Shown here: positions 1 to 5,202 of the stretch, piece after piece
Position numbering within the stretch: the first letter of the stretch is position 1
Layout of the letters: the number at the start of each line of letters is the position of its first letter
Source of the DNA: an uncultured Eubacteriales bacterium
GTDB lineage: Bacteria > Bacillota > Clostridia > Monoglobales > Monoglobaceae
Length of the DNA: 5,202 nt
NCBI GenBank assembly: GCA_905205855.1
Contig: CAJLFL010000154.1
Location: 1-5,202, forward strand
Reading direction: 5' to 3'
Program-made: the position numbers and the translations under genes
The notes under the pieces: model-generated
What the model saw: the letters and a program-made list of their open reading frames with translations, nothing else
The model's database searches: none
What the model was told of the DNA's origin: nothing

Positions 1-473
1 TCATCAATTACATCGCCTTTCATATTATAATCATATGCAATATCATATTCAACTCTGAAATCGGTAGCGGTATTCAATCCGGTCATTCCGCCGTCCGCCG
101 TTGTATCTCCGCCGCTGCTGCTTTTACCGAGATATATAGACATCATTGATGAATCCTTACCCTGAAATGCCATAGACTTTATTGCAGCTAAAGAATTTCC
201 TGACGGATTTGCTCCGCTGTTTTCGGCAACCGGCAGCAACTCGGCGCTATCTTTTGTTTTTACATCGGAATACGATGCAACGCCTATTTTCATATAATCC
301 CATACAGTTTTTCCAAGCGCAGAAAATCCGTATGTCGCATTATCACCGCTGTTCGCTGACTGCGCCCAGGACCATATACTACCGGCATTACCCGTTATCG
401 GAACAGCACCTGACCATGCCGAACCATTATAGGTTCTTGTATTTTTAGTCACATAACTGTTATCAAAGCTTTC
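1..473 (-). repeat. LamG/ConA-like jelly-roll module, N-terminal half, in the downstream protein
   Basis: From about residue 389 to the window edge. It begins with ESFDN, matching the (E/D)NF(E/D) start of the units in the upstream gene. It includes NPSGNSL..IKSMAFQGKDS and later FRVEYDIAYDY. The closest visible relative is the third unit of the upstream protein (APSGNGFKLLKGLAYKGADS and MSIEFDMAYDY). Its C-terminal strands lie outside the window. Confidence 0.6.
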
Positions 474-1637
474 TTCATAATATCTGTAAACATTCAGCTT
501 ATATCCGACAACACCGTCAGAGGTTGAAAGGAATATGTTTTTTCCGCCGTTTGACGCATCAAATGTACCGCTGAAGCTTGTGCCGCTTCCGTTTAATATA
601 TCAGAACCGACAATTACCTCCTGCGCCGCTGCCTTTGTTGTTATATTAAGAGTCAAATCCGATATGTCAATCGTGTTTCCGTTTGAGTCAAACAGAGGTA
701 AATCTATTGTTACTGTTTTGGAGGTTTCATCAACAACGCCGCTGCAGCTGCCGAGTGTAAGGCTTTCTATACCGCCGCTCCAATGCTTTTCAATCTTATC
801 CGCATAATGCACATTGCCGTCTGTGTCCTTATAATATGCTCTTGCATATATGTATTCCGGCAGGGCAGCTGTGTCCAAAAGCTGTATAACGTACTGACCG
901 TCAGAATTTTTACCCAGTGCAGGATATGCGTTTCCTCCGCCTTCATAGCTTCCGGTATATGAATCAACCGAGCCGGCTTCCGTTCCGAACAACATTCCAA
1001 ACTCTCCGACATTACCCTGCACCTGACCGAATACAGACACAGCATTGCCTTCATAGGTTACTCCGTTATCGGTTACGCTGCTGCTGTTGAAGTAGGTCAG
1101 CGCGAGTGTTGATGCAGACGCCGCAGCAGCGGAAACGGCGATTGTTACTTCAACGCTCTCCGCGGTATCAAGACTTGTGCCGAATTCACTTTCCGCTATA
1201 TACAGGGTTTTGTTGTCAGTTCCGGTAAACCAGTATTCAGCCTCAGTATCGTTTATTATAAGGCTTTGTACGGTTACCGCCTCTGATAATTCGAACTTTA
1301 TCAGCTCTGTATCACCCTCGGTCTGCTTTGCCGGAGCTGCAGCATTAAAATACTCTTTTCCGCTTGTATCTTTAATTACGACTGTCGCTCTTGCGGATTC
1401 TGTTGCCGTTCCATCGCTGCTCTGTTCCTCCAGACCGTTGCTCAGCAATACCGCAGAGCCATTGTCTACACCATATGTAAACGTCGCTGCGCTGCTGCTC
1501 ACTGATGTGTCATTCTCCGCCGCAGATACAGCCGCCTCATAATCTGCGGTATTGTCATTGTTATTGATTGCAGCTGCACTGACAGCAGAAAGTGAAACAG
1601 CTGCGGCAGAAATTAAACATATAAATTTCTTAATCAC
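1..1637 (-). CDS. Secreted multidomain protein with Ig-like and LamG-like modules (3' end beyond window)
   Basis: The reading frame is open for 545 codons from a GTG at 1635-1637 to the left edge, where the gene is cut off, so its C-terminus is unknown. GTG is chosen because GAGGAGG lies 7 nt upstream and the next residues form a Sec signal peptide: charged IKKF, a hydrophobic stretch, then an AVSAAA cleavage region near residues 21-23. After a Ser/Ala/Asp-rich spacer (about 30-80) come a beta-rich domain (about 80-170), a fibronectin III-like domain (about 174-286; GEFGMLFGTE and YIYARAYYKDTDG are typical strand patterns), an Ig-like linker (about 288-388; TVTIDLPLFDSNG) and the start of a LamG-like jelly-roll (388 onward; ESFDN, then RVEYDIAYDY). 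The last two modules resemble those of the upstream gene. No catalytic motif or surface anchor is visible. It is probably an exported adhesin or glycan-binding protein; a carbohydrate-active enzyme with its catalytic part beyond the edge is possible. The exact ligand is unknown. Confidence 0.88.
   Translation of the reverse strand, partial: MIKKFICLISAAAVSLSAVSAAAINNNDNTADYEAAVSAAENDTSVSSSAATFTYGVDNGSAVLLSNGLEEQSSDGTATESARATVVIKDTSGKEYFNAAAPAKQTEGDTELIKFELSEAVTVQSLIINDTEAEYWFTGTDNKTLYIAESEFGTSLDTAESVEVTIAVSAAAASASTLALTYFNSSSVTDNGVTYEGNAVSVFGQVQGNVGEFGMLFGTEAGSVDSYTGSYEGGGNAYPALGKNSDGQYVIQLLDTAALPEYIYARAYYKDTDGNVHYADKIEKHWSGGIESLTLGSCSGVVDETSKTVTIDLPLFDSNGNTIDISDLTLNITTKAAAQEVIVGSDILNGSGTSFSGTFDASNGGKNIFLSTSDGVVGYKLNVYRYYEESFDNSYVTKNTRTYNGSAWSGAVPITGNAGSIWSWAQSANSGDNATYGFSALGKTVWDYMKIGVASYSDVKTKDSAELLPVAENSGANPSGNSLAAIKSMAFQGKDSSMMSIYLGKSSSGGDTTADGGMTGLNTATDFRVEYDIAYDYNMKGDVID
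474..734 (-). repeat. Ig-like linker module in the downstream protein (fourth copy in the window)
   Basis: About residues 302-388. It opens with TVTIDLPLFDSNG and closes with GGKNIFLSTSDG followed by GYKLNVYR. The same plan, a strand ending in (I/L)P(V/L)(Y/F)(D/N)xNG and a closing strand YKLxVxR, occurs three times in the upstream gene. It resembles the bacterial Ig-like DUF5018 type (an opening valine-rich strand ending in a proline, and a closing YxVxV strand), but that link is inference. Confidence 0.65.
780..1118 (-). other. Fibronectin III-like domain in the downstream protein
   Basis: This covers about residues 174-286. It shows alternating beta-strand patterns, a central GEFGMLFGTE strand, and a closing strand of the type (I/V)YARAYxKxTDGxxxYAD. 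That pattern is familiar from FN3-like domains in long surface proteins and glycan-degrading enzymes of Clostridia. It probably acts as a structural spacer. The family assignment is from pattern recall and was not tested with a profile. Confidence 0.5.
1569..1637 (-). other. Sec signal peptide of the downstream secreted protein
   Basis: Residues 1-23 have a short basic start (two lysines), a hydrophobic core (FICLISAAAVSLSAV) and small residues at a plausible signal peptidase I site (VSA or AAA, just before INNND). There is no lipobox: the only cysteine, residue 7, lies within the core and too early for a lipoprotein cleavage site. The mature protein should therefore be released or anchored by a part not in the window. 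The exact cleavage residue is uncertain by one or two positions. Confidence 0.85.
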
Positions 1638-1644
1638 AATTTTT

Positions 1645-1651
1645 CCTCCTC
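1645..1651 (-). promoter_or_regulatory. Strong ribosome-binding site for the downstream gene
   Basis: The minus strand reads GAGGAGG, a near-perfect anti-16S match, with 7 nt between it and GTG. It decides the start codon: the alternatives in this frame are an ATT immediately upstream or internal codons that would remove the signal peptide. Confidence 0.9.
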
Positions 1652-1709
1652 TTTAGCTCATTCCGACTTTTTGCCCGTCATCCGGACAATAATCGGCGAA
1701 GCGCTGTTG

Positions 1710-1735
1710 TTTGCAGTACAATATTGTACTGCAAA
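1710..1735. promoter_or_regulatory. Perfect 26-bp palindrome upstream of the downstream gene
   Basis: The half-site TTTGCAGTACAAT is followed directly by its exact reverse complement, with no spacer and no mismatch. The element ends about 72 nt before the GTG start. As DNA it could be an operator for a dimeric regulator. As RNA it would form an 11-bp stem with a 4-nt loop. There is no U-tract on either side, which argues against an intrinsic terminator. I do not recognise the half-site as that of a known regulator. Confidence 0.6.
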
Positions 1736-1750
1736 TGGGTATACCCCTTT
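1733..1750. repeat. 18-bp imperfect dyad centred on GGGTATACCC
   Basis: A perfect 10-bp core, GGGTATACCC (1737-1746), is flanked by one mismatched pair and then by AAA on one side and TTT on the other. It shares three bases with the 26-bp palindrome. A further TGGGTAT copy occurs at 1766-1772. It could be part of a composite operator; by itself the symmetry is modest. Confidence 0.4.
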
Positions 1751-1772
1751 GACTTGATTTATTTTTGGGTAT

Positions 1773-1796
1773 TGGGCGGCCGTACGTGACCGCCCA
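1773..1796 (-). terminator. GC-rich 3' hairpin after the upstream gene, without a U-tract
   Basis: On the minus strand, arms TGGGCGG and CCGCCCA form 7 Watson-Crick pairs. These extend by a U-G and a C-G pair to a 6-nt loop, ACGUAC. The hairpin begins 11 nt after the TAA stop. The following bases are AATACCCAAAAA rather than a run of T, so it is not a canonical intrinsic terminator. It may be a transcript-end stabiliser, a processing barrier or a weak attenuator of read-through into the next gene. Confidence 0.45.
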
Positions 1797-1807
1797 TGCA
1801 TAATAAT

Positions 1808-4800
1808 TTAATTCAGATTATATCTTATATCAAGATTATCTATCCATACGGCGCACGCTCTAAATGTTGAGGTCTGGAACATAATGTCCGAGGGCCATAA
1901 AAAGCTGTCGGTTTCGCTGATTAGATTTCCGTTTACATATGCGGTCACCTTGCCGGATTCCGCTCCTGCATCACGCGTTATTTCCAGTCTTATATGATTC
2001 CATTTATCAAGAGATGCAGCCTTTGTACCAAAAACATCAAGTTTTTCGTTCTTTCTTGTATCACTCCATACGCTGTCCGCTTTAAGCTGATTGTTTCCGC
2101 TGCCGCATATACGCTGCTTTGCGTTTGCCAGCTGAAGTCCGGCAACAGTATTGCCTGCCGTTAAGTCCGTTTTACCGTCGGCAAATTCAAAGCTTGTGAC
2201 AACCTCACTGTAATCATATGCCATATCAAATTCAATTGACATATCGGACGCCTCATCAAATCCGTCAAGCTTTTGTATCGTAAAGAAGCTTGCATAGCTG
2301 TCCGCCCCTTTATAAGCCAAACCTTTTAACAGCTTAAAGCCGTTTCCTGACGGCGCTGCGCCGTCAGCTGCTTCCATAGGTGCTGATTTATCTGTATTCA
2401 TTGCAGACGACACAGGATATACACCGGTCTTTATGTTTTGTGCATGTTCAGCCTTATTTGCAGCTGCAGCCTTATATGCAGTGTTTATTCCTATACTATA
2501 TACCTTATCCTCTGCCGCTTTTCCTTTTAAAGTCAGAGGTGTTGCCCACACCGGAGCGCCTTCACTATTCAGACTCAGCTCACTCTGCCCTGAAATCAAA
2601 GTCTTATCGTCAAAATTATCATATAATCTGTACTCTGTTTTCAGCACATATTCAGCGTCACCGCAAACGATTTTTGCTCCGCTTTCGATTTGACTCCAGT
2701 CTATCTCTGCCGCACCGTTTAAGGTTATTCCCTCTGTATCCGCTGAGGATTTGTAAAGCACGGGCGTACCGTTTTTACCCGAAGCGGTTGTTGTAAGAGC
2801 CGTTATATCGGCTCTGCTGCCGTTATTGTTATACAAGGGCAGCGTTACCGTTACCGTATTACCGATTGCTGTTTCCGCTCCGTCAACATTGAAACCGGTA
2901 AGCCGTGATGTTCTGTATTCGCCCGGCATATTCCATGTTATTTTTATATTATCAACATAGATTTGGCACGCACGGTTTGTCGCCCCGCGAAATGCCAGCT
3001 GATCGGGCCATTTGTCTGTTGTCCATGTTTTACTCTGCTTTACTCCGTCATAATAGAACTCTATCGTTATATCGGTTGAATCCGCAGACGGACGACTGAA
3101 CACCGTCTTTACATGCCGCCACTGTGATATATCAGCCGAGGCAAACTTAGCGTCATTTGTTACATTTTCGCCTGCCTGATAAGTATGCTTTTGCGTTGCT
3201 TCTATTTTATCTACTGCGGTTCCGCCGTTCCTTGACAGAAGTGTGGTATATCCGCCGTAATTTGATCCGCTTCCTATATATGCGCCGTTCATAAATGCAG
3301 AAATAACTCCGCTGTTTCCGCTGTCGTTTCCGTACGCAATATCATACTCAAAGCTTATCTGTGCTGCATTTGATGCGCCTGCGCTTTTAAGTCTGCTTGA
3401 CGTTCCTATCGCAAAGCCTATTGTGCCGTAGTCATCTCTGACACCGGCTGCATTGCCGTTTGTCGGATTATCTATCTTCAGCACCTTTCCGCCTGCCTCA
3501 GTCATACCTACCGACATTACGGCAGAAGAATCACTCAGATTTTTTACGTCACTGCTGTCTGCAAAGCTTATGCTCTTTTGTGCAAGATAGCTGCCGTCCG
3601 AATCCTTTTTACCTTTTTGGGCAATAGCAGAAAACCAATACTTTCGCTCATTGCCGCTTATTTTAAGCTTGTCGACGCTGCCATCACCGCCATTCCAGTT
3701 GGTATTAGCGGTAAATCCTCCAAAGCTGCCCTCTGCACCGTTTTCAAAGTTCTCGTTCATTGTTCGGTTTATTACCAGCTTATATGTATCGTCATTTATG
3801 CTTATGTTAAAACCTCCGTTTGTATAATCAACAACACCGGTTTTAACATTTTCTCCGCTTAATGCTGTTTCGCCTACTCTGACTTCATCTGAGGAATCCG
3901 ATGTTTCTATCTCTGTTATCCAGCTCGGATTTATTGTTATTGCATCACCGTTTTCGTCATAAACAGGTATATCGACCGTTATCACATTTTTATCAACAGA
4001 ACCGATATACTTATCCGCAATCTTCAATGACTTAAATGCACGCGGTTTGTCTGTGTAATTTCCGGGCATATCATAGCTTATTTTAAGATTATCAAAATAA
4101 ACCTGACAGCTTCTTGAACTTGCCGTACCAAGCGCAACCTGATCCGGCCATACCCAGTTTGGTGACAGCGTACCATCATTATATTCCTCAGCATTTGCAG
4201 AGGAATATACTTTACTCTGCAAAACTCCGTCATAATATGTTTTTACCGTTATCTCAGATGAATCTGCGCTCTGACGTTCAATTTCTACCTTTACGTGACG
4301 CCATTGCGACATATCCTCACTTGAGCTTTGTGCATATCCCGTAGACTGTGCGCCTGCCTGATACATAAAACGTGACTCGTCCGTCGGTATATCATTCACA
4401 CCGGACAGTCTTGCAAGAACTCTGCCGCCCCTTGTCATATTCGAGCCGCCGCCGAGTATGTATGCACCGGCTGTAAGCGCTCCTGTTCTGCCTGCTTTTT
4501 CGGAATCGTTAAGCCCTGTGCCGTAAGCTGTATCATACTCTACCGTAAAATGCGTTGAATCCTGAGCCTCACTCAGTCTGGATGCCGTTCCTACTCTCAG
4601 ATACACCTGTCCAAAATTATTTGCACTGGTGCTGTCATTTCCGTTTGACGGCTTATTCAGCATCAGAACCTTTCCTGATGCCTGCGTTATTCCCTTTGAC
4701 AATACCTTCTCCGGATTGTTAATCATTTTTACATCATCCGCATTTACAGTAGTAATCTGCATAGCGGAGGCGTATTCGCCATCGGGATCATTACCGGTAT

Positions 4801-5202
4801 TTGTTTCCGCACTTGCGTTGAACCAATACTTTCTTTCATCACCCGAAACCTTCCATGTGCCCTCATAAGCGGAGCTGCTTACATTTGCAGCTTTTTCGTT
4901 TCCTTTAAACTCGCCCTCAAACCCGCTTTCAAAGTTTTCTTCTATTGTTCTGTCGGCTACCAGCTTATATACGACAGGCGCTGCTTCCGCATCCGCTGTC
5001 ACAAATATACTTCTTCCGCCTTCGGAAAAATCAATAGTTTTTGTAAAGCTTTTGCCTGATTTTACAAACTCACCGTCCGCGTCAGCTATTGAAGCAATCT
5101 CCCTGTTTACGGTAATCGTTACATCAAAACTGCCGGCCTTTACGGAACTTCCGTTTTCGTCATATACGGGAATTTCCGTAATTATTTCTTTTTTATCCGC
5201 AT
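1808..5202 (-). CDS. Large repetitive extracellular protein with three LamG-like and three Ig-like modules (5' end beyond window)
   Basis: The frame is open from the right edge to TAA at 1808-1810, giving 1130 complete visible codons. The true start lies outside the window. A GTG at 5000-5002 is internal, because the 66 codons before it are open and encode a linker like the others. Visible order: Ig-like linker (1-85), LamG-like unit 1 (88-379), linker (384-479), unit 2 (482-759), linker (764-856), unit 3 (857-1130). Each jelly-roll starts with (E/D)NF(E/D) and ends with WP(D/S) followed by RxC and (F/V/I)DN(L/I). Units 1 and 2 also share ERKYWF and SQWRHVK. Such folds usually bind glycans or protein ligands outside the cell; function here is inference. 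The C-terminus ends with the last strand and carries no LPXTG, dockerin or S-layer domain, so any anchor or catalytic domain must be N-terminal. Its modules recur in the next gene downstream, pointing to a duplicated surface-protein family. Confidence 0.88.
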   Translation of the reverse strand, partial: ADKKEIITEIPVYDENGSSVKAGSFDVTITVNREIASIADADGEFVKSGKSFTKTIDFSEGGRSIFVTADAEAAPVVYKLVADRTIEENFESGFEGEFKGNEKAANVSSSAYEGTWKVSGDERKYWFNASAETNTGNDPDGEYASAMQITTVNADDVKMINNPEKVLSKGITQASGKVLMLNKPSNGNDSTSANNFGQVYLRVGTASRLSEAQDSTHFTVEYDTAYGTGLNDSEKAGRTGALTAGAYILGGGSNMTRGGRVLARLSGVNDIPTDESRFMYQAGAQSTGYAQSSSEDMSQWRHVKVEIERQSADSSEITVKTYYDGVLQSKVYSSANAEEYNDGTLSPNWVWPDQVALGTASSRSCQVYFDNLKISYDMPGNYTDKPRAFKSLKIADKYIGSVDKNVITVDIPVYDENGDAITINPSWITEIETSDSSDEVRVGETALSGENVKTGVVDYTNGGFNISINDDTYKLVINRTMNENFENGAEGSFGGFTANTNWNGGDGSVDKLKISGNERKYWFSAIAQKGKKDSDGSYLAQKSISFADSSDVKNLSDSSAVMSVGMTEAGGKVLKIDNPTNGNAAGVRDDYGTIGFAIGTSSRLKSAGASNAAQISFEYDIAYGNDSGNSGVISAFMNGAYIGSGSNYGGYTTLLSRNGGTAVDKIEATQKHTYQAGENVTNDAKFASADISQWRHVKTVFSRPSADSTDITIEFYYDGVKQSKTWTTDKWPDQLAFRGATNRACQIYVDNIKITWNMPGEYRTSRLTGFNVDGAETAIGNTVTVTLPLYNNNGSRADITALTTTASGKNGTPVLYKSSADTEGITLNGAAEIDWSQIESGAKIVCGDAEYVLKTEYRLYDNFDDKTLISGQSELSLNSEGAPVWATPLTLKGKAAEDKVYSIGINTAYKAAAANKAEHAQNIKTGVYPVSSAMNTDKSAPMEAADGAAPSGNGFKLLKGLAYKGADSYASFFTIQKLDGFDEASDMSIEFDMAYDYSEVVTSFEFADGKTDLTAGNTVAGLQLANAKQRICGSGNNQLKADSVWSDTRKNEKLDVFGTKAASLDKWNHIRLEITRDAGAESGKVTAYVNGNLISETDSFLWPSDIMFQTSTFRACAVWIDNLDIRYNLN
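1811..2632 (-). repeat. LamG/ConA-like jelly-roll unit 3, diverged and C-terminal
   Basis: About 274 residues, from YDNFDD to the protein end YNLN. It keeps MSIEFDMAYDY, DKWNHIRLEITR, AYVNGN, LWPSDIMFQ and RACAVWIDNLDI, but lacks ERKYWF and has instead an Ala/Lys-rich stretch and PSGNGFKLLKGLAYKG. In these differences it resembles the jelly-roll of the downstream gene more than units 1 and 2. Confidence 0.6.
2633..2911 (-). repeat. Ig-like linker module between units 2 and 3
   Basis: About 93 residues. It starts with LTGFNVDGAETAIG, continues with TVTVTLPLYNNNG and closes with CGDAEYVLKTEYR. It is the most diverged linker and has a cysteine in its last strand region (visible residue 846) that the other linkers lack. 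Confidence 0.55.
2924..3757 (-). repeat. LamG/ConA-like jelly-roll unit 2
   Basis: About 278 residues, from ENFENG to ITWNMPG. It follows unit 1 landmark by landmark: SGNERKYWF, DGSYLA, GTIGFAIGTSSRL, ISFEYDIAYG, AYIGSGSN, YQAGE, SQWRHVKTVFSR, SADSTDIT, YYDGVKQSK, WPDQLAFRG, RACQIYVDNIKI. It is the closest relative of unit 1. The underlying DNA has diverged visibly, so this is not a very recent duplication. Confidence 0.65.
3764..4051 (-). repeat. Ig-like linker module between units 1 and 2
   Basis: About 96 residues. It starts with AFKSLKIADKYIG, continues with NVITVDIPVYDENG and closes with GGFNISINDDTYKLVINR. The IPVYDENG motif is identical to that in the preceding linker. The layout fits a small bacterial Ig-like beta-sandwich of the DUF5018 sort (inference). 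Confidence 0.6.
4064..4939 (-). repeat. LamG/ConA-like jelly-roll unit 1
   Basis: About 292 residues, from ENFESG to ISYDMPG. Landmarks in order: SGDERKYWF, DGEYAS, GQVYLRVGTASRL, FTVEYDTAYG, AYILGGGSN, YQAGA, SQWRHVKVEIERQ, SADSSEIT, YYDGVLQSK, WPDQVALG, RSCQVYFDNLKI. The alternation of strands and the closing DNLKI strand are characteristic of bacterial ConA-like lectin/glucanase folds. No glutamate-based hydrolase motif such as ExDxxE is evident, so a binding role is favoured over catalysis. Confidence 0.65.
4946..5202 (-). repeat. Ig-like linker module, first visible copy (partial)
   Basis: Visible residues 1-85. It carries IITEIPVYDENG near the edge, then GKSFTKTIDFSEGGRSIFV and the closing VVYKLVADR. 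The GxSF....D...GG(R/K)xIF(V/L) segment matches the linker of the downstream gene (GTSFSGTFDASNGGKNIFL) more closely than it matches the other two linkers of its own protein. The first strands are probably beyond the edge. Confidence 0.6.

Larger units (their letters stand above)
1638..1807. other. Structured intergenic region between two paralogous genes
   Basis: This 170-bp gap lies between the stop codon of the upstream gene and the GTG of the downstream gene. In minus-strand order it holds a GC-rich hairpin, an A-rich stretch, an 18-bp imperfect dyad, a perfect 26-bp palindrome, about 58 nt without clear structure, and the ribosome-binding site. I found no convincing -35/-10 pair. A TACAAT hexamer (1723-1728 on the minus strand) lies inside the palindrome and could be a -10 box, but nothing like TTGACA sits 16-19 bp upstream. 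Whether the two genes are cotranscribed cannot be settled from this sequence. Confidence 0.6.

Noticed and set aside
767..1054. Minus-strand 95-codon open frame
   Set aside because: It lies in another frame inside the downstream gene. Its product is Cys/Met/Arg-rich with no recognisable pattern, and the overlapping frame has clear domain structure.
1177..1542. Plus-strand open frame of 121 codons, and other plus-strand frames such as 535-807, 2380-2796 and 3578-3862
   Set aside because: All are antisense to the two genes. They reflect low stop-codon frequency opposite Ser/Ala/Thr-rich coding sequence, and none shows a convincing ribosome-binding site or domain pattern.
1569..1637. Lipoprotein signal peptide, because of a cysteine in the hydrophobic stretch
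   Set aside because: The cysteine at residue 7 precedes most of the hydrophobic core and is not in a lipobox context; a signal peptidase I site follows at about residues 21-23.
1716..1751. Sigma-70 promoter with TACAAT as -10 on the minus strand
   Set aside because: The -10-like hexamer is good, but positions 16-19 bp upstream give only GTCAAA or similar, at best half of TTGACA. It is kept only as a possibility in the palindrome discussion.
1737..1772. CsoR-type copper operator, because of ATACCC and GGGTAT elements
   Set aside because: Known sites of that family have ATACCC and GGGTAT separated by only a few bases in that order. Here the close pair is in the opposite order and the correctly ordered pair is 19-20 bp apart. 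No metal-related gene is present.
1808..5002. GTG at 5000-5002 as the start of the upstream gene, with a weak GGAAGAAG upstream
   Set aside because: The frame stays open to the window edge and the 66 preceding codons encode an Ig-like linker homologous to the others. The N-terminus at this GTG would lack a signal peptide and begin mid-domain.
1808..5202. Glycoside hydrolase family 16 or other jelly-roll enzyme
   Set aside because: No ExDxxE-type catalytic motif is evident in any unit, and three tandem units with conserved binding-type framework favour non-catalytic modules.

Overview
The window looks like a piece of a surface-protein locus from a Bacillota bacterium, most likely a gut-type Clostridia. 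This rests on a strong GAGGAGG ribosome-binding site, frequent ATA isoleucine codons, a Sec signal peptide of Gram-positive style, and long secreted proteins built from repeated beta-sandwich modules. No marker gene is present, so the taxonomy is inference.

Two genes account for almost all of the sequence. Both are read from the minus strand and both are cut by a window edge. The upstream gene (1808-5202) lacks its N-terminus. Its visible 1130 residues alternate Ig-like linker domains (about 80-95 residues) with large LamG/concanavalin A-like jelly-roll domains (about 275-290 residues). Three jelly-roll units are visible, and the protein ends exactly at the last strand of the third. The downstream gene (1-1637) starts at a GTG codon with a clear signal peptide and lacks its C-terminus. 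It carries an N-terminal beta domain, a fibronectin III-like domain, one Ig-like linker and the first half of another jelly-roll. Its linker and jelly-roll are recognisably related to those of the upstream protein, so the two genes are partial paralogues sharing a module set.

The 170-bp gap between them (1638-1807) is short but structured. It holds a GC-rich hairpin just after the upstream stop codon, an 18-bp imperfect dyad, a perfect 26-bp palindrome, and the ribosome-binding site of the downstream gene. None of the hairpins has a downstream U-tract, so none is a textbook intrinsic terminator. I found no convincing sigma-70 promoter.

The likely shared role is extracellular binding of glycans or another surface ligand. 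No catalytic domain, dockerin, LPXTG motif or S-layer homology domain is visible in the parts present. I saw no RNA genes, mobile elements or CRISPR arrays. Plus-strand open frames are antisense shadows of the two real genes.
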